NCBI RefSeq assembly: GCF_003945385.1 | Contig: NZ_AP018920.1 | Location: forward strand, 2,666,001-2,730,000 | DNA length: 64,000 bases | Source of the DNA: Pseudonocardia autotrophica | GTDB lineage: Bacteria > Actinomycetota > Actinomycetes > Mycobacteriales > Pseudonocardiaceae | Reading direction: 5' to 3' | Part shown: piece after piece, positions 16,319 to 25,009 of the stretch | Layout: every line of letters starts with the position of its first letter | How positions within the stretch are numbered: the stretch's first letter is position 1 | The notes under the pieces: generated by a model | What the model saw: only the letters and a program-made list of their open reading frames with translations | Databases searched by the model: none | Told to the model about the DNA's origin: nothing | Made by a program: the position numbers and the translations under genes

Positions 16319-17128
16319 ATGCCGCTCAACGTGCACCACGCCGGTGATCCCGACGGCCCGCCCGTGCTCGCCGTCCACGGCGCCACCGGGCACGGCCTGC
16401 GGTACCGGCGGTTGTTCGACGCCTGCCCGCAGCTGCGCTGGATCAGCATCGACGTCCGCGGGCACGGCCGCTCGACGTGGGCCCCGCCATGGAACCTGGA
16501 ACGCCACGCCGACGACGCGCTCGGGGTGCTGGACGAGCTCGGGATCGAGCGGGCCGCCGTCGTCGCGCACTCGTTCGGCGGCGCGATCGCGACGCATCTG
16601 GCGCGCCGCGCGCCGGACCGGATCAGCCGGCTGGCCCTGCTGGACCCGGCGATCGGCCTCGACCCGGCGGCGATGCTGGAGCGGGCCGAGGAGTACCGCG
16701 CCGACGAGTCCTGGAGCAGCCGCGACGCCGCCAGGGCCGACCGGATCGCGACCTGGCCGGAGGTGCCCGGCGAGTTCGTCGACGACGAGCTCGCCGAGCA
16801 CCTGGAGGAGCGCGACGGCGTACTGCGCTGGCGCTACTCGCGGGCCTCGCTGGTCGCGGCGTGGTCGGAGATGGCGCGTCCGGCCGTCGTCCCGCCGGCC
16901 GGTCTGCCGACCCTGGTGGTGCCCGCGACCGGCGCCGACTTCGTCCGCGAGGAGTGGCTGGCCGCCTGCCGGGCGGAGCTGGGCGACGATCTCACGGTGC
17001 GCCCGTTCGACTGCGGGCACATGGTCTACCTCGAACGTCCGGACGAGACGGCCGCCGAGCTGCTGGCCTTTCTCGACACACCGGAGACGGTCATGAATCG
17101 AGAAGCACACCGGGCCCGCTCCTCCTAA
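16319..17128 (+). CDS. Alpha/beta hydrolase
   Basis: A 269-residue cytoplasmic alpha/beta hydrolase. It has the oxyanion motif VHGATGHG, the RGHGRST loop, the nucleophile elbow AHSFGGA at about residues 84-90, and the catalytic histidine in FDCGHMVYLERP near the end. It resembles epoxide-hydrolase/esterase-type enzymes, but the substrate is unknown. ATG 16319 is used because the fold begins at once after it. It precedes the UvrA-like gene by about 90 bp on the same strand; nothing suggests a shared function. Confidence 0.85.
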   Translation: MPLNVHHAGDPDGPPVLAVHGATGHGLRYRRLFDACPQLRWISIDVRGHGRSTWAPPWNLERHADDALGVLDELGIERAAVVAHSFGGAIATHLARRAPDRISRLALLDPAIGLDPAAMLERAEEYRADESWSSRDAARADRIATWPEVPGEFVDDELAEHLEERDGVLRWRYSRASLVAAWSEMARPAVVPPAGLPTLVVPATGADFVREEWLAACRAELGDDLTVRPFDCGHMVYLERPDETAAELLAFLDTPETVMNREAHRARSS

Positions 17129-17219
17129 CCTGACGGCGACCGACCGGACGGGCACCATGGTCCGGATCTCGTGAGCGGGCCCGGGCATCGGTGCACCGCA
17201 CAGCCAGGGGGGACCACCG

Positions 17220-19622
17220 ATGAGCACGCCCGAGCGGCACGCCGCCGACAGCCACGACCTGATCCGGGTACACGGCGCGCGGGAGAACAACCTGCGTGAC
17301 GTCAGCGTGGAGCTGCCGAAACGACGGCTGACCGTGTTCACCGGGGTGTCCGGCTCCGGCAAGAGCTCGCTGGTGTTCGCCACGATCGCCGCCGAGTCCC
17401 AGCGGATGATCAACGAGACCTACAGCACCTTCGTGCAGGGCTTCATGCCGACCCAGGCCCGTCCCGACGTCGACCTGCTCGACGGATTGACCACCGCGAT
17501 CATCGTCGACCAGGAACGGATGGGCGGCGACGTCCGCTCGACGGTGGGCACCGCGACCGACGTCGGGGCGTTGCTGCGGATCCTGTTCAGCCGGATCGGC
17601 CGGCCGCACGTCGGCTCGGCGAAGGCGTTCTCCTTCAACGTGGCCTCGATCAGCGGCTCCGGCGCAGTGACCGTGCAGAAGGGCGGCCGCCAGGTCAAGG
17701 AGCGCCGCGAGTTCGAGATCATCGGCGGGGCCTGCCCGCGCTGCGAGGGCCGCGGGAACGTCTCCGACTTCGACCTCACAGCCCTGTTCGACGACAGCAA
17801 GTCGATCGTCGAGGGTGCCCTGACGATCCCGAACTACTCGGTCGACGGCTGGTACGGGCGGATCTTCGCCAACTCCGGGTTCTTCCCCGGTGACAAGCCG
17901 ATCTCGTCGTTCAGCACGCCGCAGATGAACGCGCTGCTGTACAAGGAGCCGACCCGGATCAAGGTGGACGGCGTCAACGTCACCTTCGAGGGCCTCATCC
18001 CGCGGATCGAGAAGTCGTTCCTGGCCAAGGACCGGGAGGCGATGCAGCCGCACATCCGGGCGTTCGTGGACCGGGCGATCGTGTTCCGCACGTGCCCCGA
18101 CTGCGCGGGCAGCAGGCTCTCCGAGCTGGCCCGGTCCTCGAAGATCGAGGGCATCAACATCGCGGACGCCAGCGCGATGCAGATCAACGATCTCGCGGCC
18201 TGGGTCCGCGGGCTGGAGCAGGCCCCGGGCGACGCAGCGGAGCAGGATCCGGCCCGCAGCGGAGTCGCGCCGCTGCTCGCCTCGCTGCGGGAGACGCTGG
18301 ACTCGTTCGTCGAGATCGGGCTCGGGTATCTGTCGCTGGACCGCCCCTCCGGCACGCTGTCCGGCGGGGAGGCGCAGCGCACCAAGATGATCCGGCACCT
18401 CGGATCCTCGCTCACCGATGTCACCTACGTGTTCGACGAGCCGACCATCGGCCTGCACCCGCACGACATCGCGCGGATGAACGACCTGCTGCTGCGCCTG
18501 CGGGACAAGGGGAACACCGTGCTCGTCGTCGAGCACAAGCCGGAGACGATCGTGATCGGCGATCACGTCGTCGATCTCGGCCCGGGCGCCGGCACCGACG
18601 GCGGCCAGGTCGTCTACGAGGGCACGGTCGCGGGACTGCGGTCCAGCGGCACGCTCACCGGGCGGCATCTCGACGACCGGGCGCGGATCAAGGAGTCGGT
18701 CCGCACCCCGGCCGGTGCGCTGGAGATCCGCGGCGCGGACAGCCACAACCTGCGCGGTGTAGACGTCGACGTCCCGCTCGGCGTGCTCACCGTGATCACC
18801 GGGGTGGCCGGGTCCGGCAAGAGCTCGCTGATCCACGGCTCGGTGGCCGGCCGGGACGGCGTCGTCGTGGTCGACCAGGGCGCGATCAAGGGATCGCGGC
18901 GCAGCAACCCGGCCACCTACACCGGGCTGCTGGAGCCGATCCGCAAGGCGTTCGCGAAGGCCAACGGGGTGAAGCCGGCGTTGTTCAGCGCGAACTCCGA
19001 GGGCGCGTGCCCGAACTGCAACGGCGCCGGGGTCGTGTACACCGACCTGGCGATGATGGCGGGCGTGGCGACCACCTGCGAGGTGTGCGACGGCCGCCGG
19101 TTCGACTCGTCGGTGCTGGAGTACCGGTTCGGCGGCCGCGACATCAGTGAGGTGCTGGCGATGCCGGTCGCCGAGGCCGAGAAGTTCTTCGGTGCCGGCG
19201 AGGCCCGGACACCGGCGGCGCACCGCATCCTGGAGCGGCTGGCCGACGTCGGGCTCGGCTACCTCACCCTCGGTCAGCCGCTCACCACGCTGTCCGGCGG
19301 CGAGCGACAGCGGCTGAAGCTGGCCGTGAGCATGGGGGAGAAGGGCCGGATCTACGTCCTGGACGAGCCGACCACCGGACTGCACCTCGCCGACGTCGAG
19401 CAGCTGCTCGCGCTGCTGGACCGGCTGGTCGACGCCGGTCTCTCGGTGATCGTCATCGAGCACCACCAGGCCGTGATGGCGCACGCCGACCGGATCATCG
19501 ACCTGGGCCCGGGCGCCGGTTACGACGGCGGCCGGGTGGTGTTCGAGGGGACGCCCGCCGAGCTCGTCGCCGACGCGTCCACCCTGACCGGACAGCACCT
19601 CGCCGCCTACGTCGGCCGCTGA
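17220..19622 (+). CDS. UvrA-like ABC ATPase lacking the UvrB-binding domain
   Basis: An 800-residue UvrA-family protein with two ABC ATPase modules. Walker A motifs are GVSGSGKSS (about residue 41) and GVAGSGKSS (about 530), with signatures LSGGEAQR and LSGGERQR and Walker B regions [10 protein letters not shown] and [10 protein letters not shown]. Zinc-finger cysteines are present as [20 protein letters not shown] and CEVCDGRR. True UvrA is about 950 residues; this protein is shorter and appears to lack the UvrB-binding insertion after the first Walker A. It therefore fits the UvrA2/DrrC-like group linked to tolerance of DNA-binding drugs rather than core excision repair. GGGGGG precedes the ATG. 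No LexA box is seen upstream. Confidence 0.85.
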   Translation: MSTPERHAADSHDLIRVHGARENNLRDVSVELPKRRLTVFTGVSGSGKSSLVFATIAAESQRMINETYSTFVQGFMPTQARPDVDLLDGLTTAIIVDQERMGGDVRSTVGTATDVGALLRILFSRIGRPHVGSAKAFSFNVASISGSGAVTVQKGGRQVKERREFEIIGGACPRCEGRGNVSDFDLTALFDDSKSIVEGALTIPNYSVDGWYGRIFANSGFFPGDKPISSFSTPQMNALLYKEPTRIKVDGVNVTFEGLIPRIEKSFLAKDREAMQPHIRAFVDRAIVFRTCPDCAGSRLSELARSSKIEGINIADASAMQINDLAAWVRGLEQAPGDAAEQDPARSGVAPLLASLRETLDSFVEIGLGYLSLDRPSGTLSGGEAQRTKMIRHLGSSLTDVTYVFDEPTIGLHPHDIARMNDLLLRLRDKGNTVLVVEHKPETIVIGDHVVDLGPGAGTDGGQVVYEGTVAGLRSSGTLTGRHLDDRARIKESVRTPAGALEIRGADSHNLRGVDVDVPLGVLTVITGVAGSGKSSLIHGSVAGRDGVVVVDQGAIKGSRRSNPATYTGLLEPIRKAFAKANGVKPALFSANSEGACPNCNGAGVVYTDLAMMAGVATTCEVCDGRRFDSSVLEYRFGGRDISEVLAMPVAEAEKFFGAGEARTPAAHRILERLADVGLGYLTLGQPLTTLSGGERQRLKLAVSMGEKGRIYVLDEPTTGLHLADVEQLLALLDRLVDAGLSVIVIEHHQAVMAHADRIIDLGPGAGYDGGRVVFEGTPAELVADASTLTGQHLAAYVGR

Positions 19623-19734
19623 TCGCGGATCGACCGGCCCGCCGGCGGCGCCGGATCGCCCCGCTCGGTCCCGCCCCTGTTCGCGGCCCGCTCCGCCGTG
19701 CGGCGGGGGCGGGCGGGTAACCGGGCCTGGTGGG

Positions 19735-20643
19735 TCAGGGCTGGATCCCGGACACGTCCGACGGGGGTGGCCCGGTGAGGACGGCGACCGGGCAGTGCGC
19801 GTGGTGCAGCACCGACCGGCTGATCGAACCGAGCAGCATCCCGGTCACCCCGCCGTTGCCCCGGGACCCGACGACCAGCAGCTGCGCCCGCTGCCCGGCC
19901 TCCAGCAGGGCCTGCGCGGGATGCCCGCGTACCAGCTCGGTCTCGATCGGCACGTCCGGACGGGCCTGCCGAGCGGGCAGCACCGACTTCTCCAGCTGGC
20001 GCCGCTCGTCGTCCTCGACGCCGTCGGACCGGACCAGCTCCAGCACATAGGGGTCGATCCGGTCGTGGCTCCACGCCCGCACCGCCAGCACGGAGGTGCC
20101 CAGGCGGGCCGCCGACTCGACGGCGTACCGCAGCGCGAGTGCGCCCTCCGGGGAGCCGTCGACGCCGACCACCACCGGACCGTCCGGCACCCCCGCGCCG
20201 CGGACGACGACCACCGGGCACGGCGCTGCCGCCGGCAGTGCCATCGAGACCGAGCCGGTGAGCAGCCCGACGAACCCGCCGCGGCCGCGGCTGCCCAGCA
20301 CCAGCAGCGCCGCGGCGCCCGCCTCGTCGAGCAGCGCCCGCTTGGGCGATCCGACCAGGAGATCGTGGGTGACGGTCAGGTCCGGGGCGAGCGCGTGCGC
20401 CTGCGCCGCGGCGCCGGTCAGCTCCTTGCGCAGGTGCTCCAGCAGCACGTCGCGGTCACCGTCGGGGAGCACCCCGGCGGCGGCGGGCGGCCGGTAGGCC
20501 GACCACTCGAGCACCCCGACCAGCCGCAGCGGAGCGCCCCGGCGCATCGCCTCCCCGGCTGCCCAGCGGACGGCGCCCAGCGCCGACTCCGATCCGTCCA
20601 CGCCGACGACGACCGCCGGCACCTCCTGCCCGTCCACCGTCAC
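19735..20643 (-). CDS. Tandem universal stress protein
   Basis: A 302-residue protein of two UspA domains, about residues 8-145 and 155-295. Each begins with a VVVGVDGS strand and ends in the ATP-binding G-x2-G-x9-G motif (GSRGRGGFVGLLTGS and GSRGNGGVTGMLLGS), so both domains should bind ATP. Two-domain proteins of this kind are numerous in actinobacteria and often respond to low oxygen or stationary phase. GTG 20643 is chosen because GGAGGG lies 7-8 bases upstream and the first domain starts right after it. It is convergent with the UvrA-like gene. Confidence 0.9.
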   Translation of the reverse strand: MTVDGQEVPAVVVGVDGSESALGAVRWAAGEAMRRGAPLRLVGVLEWSAYRPPAAAGVLPDGDRDVLLEHLRKELTGAAAQAHALAPDLTVTHDLLVGSPKRALLDEAGAAALLVLGSRGRGGFVGLLTGSVSMALPAAAPCPVVVVRGAGVPDGPVVVGVDGSPEGALALRYAVESAARLGTSVLAVRAWSHDRIDPYVLELVRSDGVEDDERRQLEKSVLPARQARPDVPIETELVRGHPAQALLEAGQRAQLLVVGSRGNGGVTGMLLGSISRSVLHHAHCPVAVLTGPPPSDVSGIQP

Positions 20644-20759
20644 GGTCGTCTCCCTCCGGCCACCCAGGGTTCTCACTCGGCCCCGACCGTCACAGACCGT
20701 GCCGCTGCGGGACAGGGACATCCGGACCGCGACCGGGGGACGGAGGTCCCGCGGGCCGG

Positions 20760-21740
20760 TCAGCGGTCCAGCGCGGCGAGTGTCTGGAGCAGGCCCTCCC
20801 AGGCGGTCCGGCTGTCGGCGTCGTCGCTGTGCGGGGCGCGGAACCAGCGCAGGAACTCGCCCAGATCGGCCAGCGTCCAGCGCAGCCCGTACAGCTCGAG
20901 CGCGACCGGATCGGGCCGGACGCCGGTCAGCTCGGTGTACGCGGCGAGCTCGGCCGGGTCGTCCGAGACGACGGCGAGGTCGCGCTCGGGGACGCCCAGC
21001 CCGACGGTGTCCCAGTCGATCAGGAGGTAACCCTCGCCGACGTCGAGCAGGTTCCCCGGGTGCGGTTCCCCGTGCGTGACGACGGCCGGGCGGCCACTCG
21101 TCGTGAGTTGGTGGGTGAGCGCGTCGGCCTCGGCCAGCCGTGCCCGGATCGCGTTCGCGTGGGTGACGACCGCCTGTCGCGCGGGCTCGGAGAACGGGCC
21201 GCCGCTCCAGGACACCTCCTGCTCGGCGAGCGCCTCCTCGATGAGGTTCCGGTCGGGGACGGTGGGCGAGTGCCGCGGGGTGACGGCCGGCGCGGCGGCG
21301 GCGTGCAGCCGGGCCAGCAGCGCGAGGACCGCGTCGCGGCCGCCGGGGGACAGCTCGGTGTGGAATTCCTGGGCCGGCGCGTCGACGTGCTCGAACACCG
21401 CGAGCGCCCAGCGGCCGTCCAGGTCGGTGACGATCTCGCCGCCGCCCGGGGGGACCGGCGCGAGCACGAACTCGAGCCCGGCCGCGCGAAGCTCGGCCGC
21501 GGTGCGCAGGGCCGCCCGGTAGCCGTCGAGAGCAGCGGCGGGGGTGTGGCCGCACTGCGGCTTGTCGGTGAGATCGGAGATCTTCGCGAACCATCGGCTG
21601 CCGTCGGCGCCGGTCACGGCCCAGTGGTAGTCACCGAAACCGACCGGGCGGTAGCGGAGCTCGCGCGCGTCGATGCCGTGATGGTGCGACAGCGCGGAGC
21701 GGACGTCCTCGTCGTCGAAGCCCTTCGGTCGCTGTTCCAT
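20760..21740 (-). CDS. Aminoglycoside-phosphotransferase-like kinase
   Basis: A 326-residue protein kinase-fold small-molecule phosphotransferase (APH family). The catalytic loop VTHGEPHPGNLL (Brenner motif) and the metal-binding LIDWDTVGLG are clear in the second half, and WFAKISDLTDKP probably holds the ATP-binding lysine. Such enzymes phosphorylate aminoglycosides, macrolides, choline or sugars; the target is not predictable here. Resistance should not be assumed. ATG 21740 is used because upstream codons show no homology. The gene follows the MerR/AraC fusion by 70 bp on the same strand and may be co-transcribed with it. Confidence 0.8.
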   Translation of the reverse strand: MEQRPKGFDDEDVRSALSHHHGIDARELRYRPVGFGDYHWAVTGADGSRWFAKISDLTDKPQCGHTPAAALDGYRAALRTAAELRAAGLEFVLAPVPPGGGEIVTDLDGRWALAVFEHVDAPAQEFHTELSPGGRDAVLALLARLHAAAAPAVTPRHSPTVPDRNLIEEALAEQEVSWSGGPFSEPARQAVVTHANAIRARLAEADALTHQLTTSGRPAVVTHGEPHPGNLLDVGEGYLLIDWDTVGLGVPERDLAVVSDDPAELAAYTELTGVRPDPVALELYGLRWTLADLGEFLRWFRAPHSDDADSRTAWEGLLQTLAALDR

Positions 21741-21810
21741 GCGGGGATCCTGCCCGACCGCGCCGGATTCCGCGCCGGATTCCACTCGGTCTGCTCGTCG
21801 GGCACGGCCC

Positions 21811-23244
21811 TCAGCTGCCGCAGAAGGTTCGGCGGTAGGCGGCCGGTGCGACGCCGAGCTGCGCGGTGAAGTGCCTGCGCAGGGCGGTGGCGGTGCCGAA
21901 CCCGCACCGGACGGCGATCCGCTCGATCGACTGGTCGCCGAGTTCGAGCAGCTCGCGGGCCCGCTCCACCCGTTGCCGCAGCAGCCACTCCAGCGGGCTG
22001 AGCCCGGTCTCCTCGCGGAACCGGCGGGTGAGGGTGCGGACACTGACGTGCAGCCGGGCGGCCAGCTCGTCGAGCGACAGCGGCCGGTCGAGGCGTTCGA
22101 GCATCCACGCGCGCAGCCCGGCGGTGCCGGTCCCGGATCCCACCGGTGCGACCGGGCGGGCGACGTACTGCGCCTGGCCGCCCTCCCGGTAGGGCGGCAC
22201 CACGGTCCGGCGGGCCACGTCGTTGGCGACGGCCGCCCCGAAGTCCCGGCGGATCAGGTGCAGGCACAGATCGATCCCGGCGGCCTCACCGGCGGCGGTG
22301 AGGATCCGGCCCTCGTCGACGTAGAGCACCCCGGGATCCACCTCGACCTGCGGGAACCGGCTGCGGAAGCGGTCCGCGGAGAGCCAGTGCGTGGTCGCGC
22401 GCCTGCCGTCGAGCAGGCCGGCCGCGGCCAGCGCGAAGGCCGCGGTGCAGATCGAGACGATCCGGGTGTCCGGTCCGATCGAGGCGAGCGCCGCGCCGAG
22501 ACCACCGTCGAGGACCTCCGGGCCCTCGTCGTTCGGTGCGTGCGAGCCGAGCACGACCACGGTCCCGGCGGTGGCGAGGATCTCCGGCCCGTGCCCGACG
22601 ACGATCCCGAAGTCGCCGTCGGTGCTCACCGGTCCCGGTGCCAGCGCGCAGGTCCGCACCCGGTACAGCGGGTCGCCCGCCGCGGACCGGGCCCCGCCGA
22701 GCAGTTGATGGACCAGTCCCAGCTCCATCGGCAGCACCCCCGGCCGGACGAGTACGGCGACCTCGTGCCGCCCGTCGGCGTCGGCGGCCGGGCCGGGATG
22801 CGGACCGGCCAGGTTCGGCGCCGGGTTGCCGTCGAGCAGCGCGTCGAGCGCACCGGTCACCGATGGGCAGTCCCGCAGCGGGTTCGCCACCGGGCAGTCC
22901 CGGACGTGCACCAGCACCGCTCTGGTGGCTGCGGCCCGCGCGCCGAGCCGGTCGAGCTCGACGACCCGGTCGGCGATCGCGTCCCGGCGGGCCGGGTCGA
23001 GCAGGGCCGGGCCGAGCAGGGCCGCGACGTCGTCCAACCCGAGGCCGGTGCCCTGCACCGCGCGCAGCAGGGCCAGCTCGCGCAGCTCGGCACGGCCGTA
23101 GCGGCGGCGGCCCCGGTCACGGCTCGCCGGCCGGACCAGATCGCGTTCGTCGTAGTAGCGCAGGGCCGACACCGTGGTTCCGAGCAGCCGGGCCGCTTCG
23201 TCGATCGGGACGAGCGACTCGCTCAAGCCCGCTTGAGCCTCCAT
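21811..23244 (-). CDS. MerR + DJ-1/PfpI + AraC three-domain regulator
   Basis: A single uninterrupted 477-residue frame joining two regulator types. Residues about 12-80 form a MerR-type winged helix-turn-helix (VPIDEAARLLGTTVSALRYYDE, then RGRRRYGRAELREL), followed by a helical region and a Cys-rich RDCPVANPLRDCPSV segment typical of MerR C-termini. A Pro/Ala linker leads to a DJ-1/PfpI domain (about 160-340) with the elbow SICTAAFALAAAGLLDGRR. An AraC double helix-turn-helix follows (about 375-475; LSLDELAARLHVSVRTLTRRF). Usual MerR proteins or GlxA-type regulators are separate proteins of about 140-280 and 320-340 residues. ATG 23244 is assigned; TTG 23226, with GGAGG before it, is possible. 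An 18-bp dyad overlaps the first codons. Confidence 0.85.
   Translation of the reverse strand: MEAQAGLSESLVPIDEAARLLGTTVSALRYYDERDLVRPASRDRGRRRYGRAELRELALLRAVQGTGLGLDDVAALLGPALLDPARRDAIADRVVELDRLGARAAATRAVLVHVRDCPVANPLRDCPSVTGALDALLDGNPAPNLAGPHPGPAADADGRHEVAVLVRPGVLPMELGLVHQLLGGARSAAGDPLYRVRTCALAPGPVSTDGDFGIVVGHGPEILATAGTVVVLGSHAPNDEGPEVLDGGLGAALASIGPDTRIVSICTAAFALAAAGLLDGRRATTHWLSADRFRSRFPQVEVDPGVLYVDEGRILTAAGEAAGIDLCLHLIRRDFGAAVANDVARRTVVPPYREGGQAQYVARPVAPVGSGTGTAGLRAWMLERLDRPLSLDELAARLHVSVRTLTRRFREETGLSPLEWLLRQRVERARELLELGDQSIERIAVRCGFGTATALRRHFTAQLGVAPAAYRRTFCGS
23221..23238. promoter_or_regulatory. SoxR/MerR-type dyad over the first codons of the fusion regulator
   Basis: GCTCAAG-CCCG-CTTGAGC: perfect 7-bp arms around 4 bases. 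Its layout equals the E. coli SoxR box (CCTCAAG-N4-CTTGAGG), differing only at the second-outermost arm position on each side. It lies inside codons 3-8 of the gene if ATG 23244 is the start. It is a candidate operator for the MerR-type domain of the same protein. Confidence 0.5.
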
Positions 23245-23326
23245 GGTGTCGAGGATGGCCGATTCCGGGCCGCCGTGCACCCGGCAGGAGAGGCGTGTGG
23301 TGCCGGTGTGGGCCCCGGCGGCCCCG

Positions 23327-23695
23327 TTACCGGAGGGCATCGCGCGGCGGGAGGTCGCGGTCGCGCCGCTCCTCGGCACCCCACAGGCCGGGGATCAGCG
23401 GTGCTGCCAGCACCGTGATCGCGGCGGTCATCATCATCAGCGGCACCGAGCGGGCGCCGAGCGTGACGGCCGCGACGATCGGGCCGCCGATCACCACCAG
23501 GGCGGTCGCCGCCGCCCGGAGCGCCGCGGTGTGCGCGGTCAGGGGCAGGCGCAGCGGACGGACCGCGCGGGCGGCGATCAGCGCGGCAGCGCAGGCGAGC
23601 AGGGCGAGCGCCGCGGTCACGGTGGCGGGGAGCGTCGTCAGGATGGTCAGTGCGGCGACCGTCAGGACGGTGGCGGCGACGGGAAGTCTGGTCAT
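23327..23695 (-). CDS. Small hydrophobic membrane protein
   Basis: A 122-residue protein with four apparent membrane helices (about residues 5-25, 27-46, 57-79 and 84-103) and a charged C-terminal tail (ERRDRDLPPRD). I do not recognise the family. It lies upstream of the MerR/AraC fusion on the same strand with an 82-bp gap. A 12-bp palindrome about 50 bp before its ATG could be an operator. Function unknown. Confidence 0.6.
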   Translation of the reverse strand: MTRLPVAATVLTVAALTILTTLPATVTAALALLACAAALIAARAVRPLRLPLTAHTAALRAAATALVVIGGPIVAAVTLGARSVPLMMMTAAITVLAAPLIPGLWGAEERRDRDLPPRDALR

Positions 23696-23746
23696 GACCG
23701 GAAGTCTGGGGCGGCCACGAGGGAGTCGACAGCGTCCGCAACGACA

Positions 23747-23758
23747 CCGTTCGAACGG
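23747..23758. promoter_or_regulatory. 12-bp perfect palindrome upstream of the small membrane protein
   Basis: CCGTTCGAACGG is a perfect 12-bp palindrome in the 87-bp gap between two minus-strand genes. The arms lack the 4-bp spacer of a LexA box. It may be an operator, but palindromes of this length also arise by chance. Confidence 0.3.
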
Positions 23759-23782
23759 ATCCGGCCAGATGTGCTGTGGGGG

Positions 23783-24034
23783 TCAGCGGCGCAGTTGCTC
23801 GCTGAGTTCGCGCAGCACCGCGGTCTGCTCCCGGACGGCCACGATCAGCGCGGCGATCTGGTCGTCGCCGTGTCGCATCTCCTGGTAGAGCGCGCTCACC
23901 GCGTAGGCGGTCGCGGCGGTGTGGCCGTCGGTGGCCTCGCTGTAGTCCTTCGCCCGATCGGCGGACGAGAGGAGCTCGAGGGCGTGTTCGATGACGTGCT
24001 GTCCGCTCTCGCGGTGACTCTGCGGCTGTGTCAT
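23783..24034 (-). CDS. Small conserved-looking hypothetical protein
   Basis: An 83-residue soluble, helix-forming protein with the stretches VIEHALELLSSADRAKD, YAVSALYQEMRHGDDQI and a leucine-rich end (REQTAVLRELSEQL) that could form a short coiled coil. I do not recognise it. Coding is supported by a TACAAT -10 hexamer six bases before the ATG, which predicts a leaderless mRNA. It is divergent from the GOLPH3-like gene. Confidence 0.6.
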   Translation of the reverse strand: MTQPQSHRESGQHVIEHALELLSSADRAKDYSEATDGHTAATAYAVSALYQEMRHGDDQIAALIVAVREQTAVLRELSEQLRR

Positions 24035-24040
24035 GTCCGA

Positions 24041-24046
24041 ATTGTA
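24041..24046 (-). promoter_or_regulatory. Predicted -10 box for a leaderless transcript
   Basis: TACAAT on the minus strand, six bases before the ATG at 24034. That spacing puts transcription start on the start codon. No matching -35 is visible. Confidence 0.5.
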
Positions 24047-24162
24047 CCTATCCGGGTGATCGACGAGTGCGACTTCCGTTGCGGCGCCGGCGACCTTCGC
24101 AGGGTGCGGTACCGGTGCCCGGCCCGGCAGCCTCGGTTGCGCCGAGCGAGAGGGGCTGACGG

Positions 24163-24861
24163 ATGGACCCGAGCGGAACAGCGAGCGGGCCGACCGGCGG
24201 GTCGACCGGTGGATCGAGCGGCGGGCCGACCCTGCCGGAGCTGCTGGCCCTGGTGTTGCTCGATCCCGCCACCGGCCGGTTCGTGGTCGATCGGCAGCGC
24301 ACCGAGCGTGCGTTGGCCGGAGCGGTGCTGCTCGATCTGGCGGCCCGCGGGCGGCTGGAGACCGACGAGCGGCCCCACCCGCGGTTGCGTCTGGTCCCCG
24401 GCCCGGTCACCGACGTCGTCACCGAGCGGGCGGCCCGGCTGCCGTCCGGCTGGTTCCCGGCCCGTCGTGGGGTGAGCAGACTGGTTCCTGGTCTGCGGCC
24501 GGCCGTGCTGGACGTGCTCGCCGGCAGCGGCCACGTCGATCGCGAGCCCGGTGGGTTCCTGCGGTTCGCCCGGTGGTGGCCGGATCCGGTGCTGCGCGAC
24601 AGGCTGCTGGCCGGGGTGAGCGCCGCGCTGCGCGACGGTGTCGCCGTCGACACCCGGCTCGCCGGTCTGGTGTCACTGCTGCACGCCGTCCGGGCCGAGC
24701 ACCGGGTGCTCGACGGGCGGCGGCGTGAGCTGCGCGAGCGGGCCCGGGTCGTCGCCGACGGCGACTGGGCCGGGCCCGCGGTGACGGCGGCGGTCCGCGA
24801 GGTCCAGGCCGTCACCGCTGCGGTCGCGGCCTCGGCGGCGACCGCGGGGGGAAGCTCGTGA
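24163..24861 (+). CDS. GOLPH3/VPS74-like (GPP34) protein
   Basis: A 232-residue all-helical protein. After a Gly/Ser/Thr-rich start (residues 1-22) it shows the GPP34 pattern: LPELLALVLLDPATGRFV, LAGAVLLDLAARGRLE and VSLLHAVRAEHRVL. The eukaryotic relatives bind phosphatidylinositol-4-phosphate on Golgi membranes. The actinobacterial copies are widespread, and their role is not established. The start ATG follows GAGAGG. The two-component pair downstream begins 148 bp later, so a shared transcript is possible but not shown. Confidence 0.8.
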   Translation: MDPSGTASGPTGGSTGGSSGGPTLPELLALVLLDPATGRFVVDRQRTERALAGAVLLDLAARGRLETDERPHPRLRLVPGPVTDVVTERAARLPSGWFPARRGVSRLVPGLRPAVLDVLAGSGHVDREPGGFLRFARWWPDPVLRDRLLAGVSAALRDGVAVDTRLAGLVSLLHAVRAEHRVLDGRRRELRERARVVADGDWAGPAVTAAVREVQAVTAAVAASAATAGGSS

Positions 24862-25009
24862 TCCGGTGCGGGGCCGGGACGGGACGGGGAAGGTCCTGAA
24901 ACGGGGATCCGGCGCGGTGGCCGGGCGCGGGGTACCGGGGGGTCTCCGCGTCCGGCCGCGGTGGGGGGAACGTGCTGGACAGCTGCGGCGCGCCGCCTAT
25001 GGTCGACGG

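Noticed and set aside
17091..19598. 835-codon open frame opposite the UvrA-like gene
   Set aside because: It mirrors the real gene, has no recognisable domain and has the skewed Val/Asp/Arg/Gly composition of an antisense frame.
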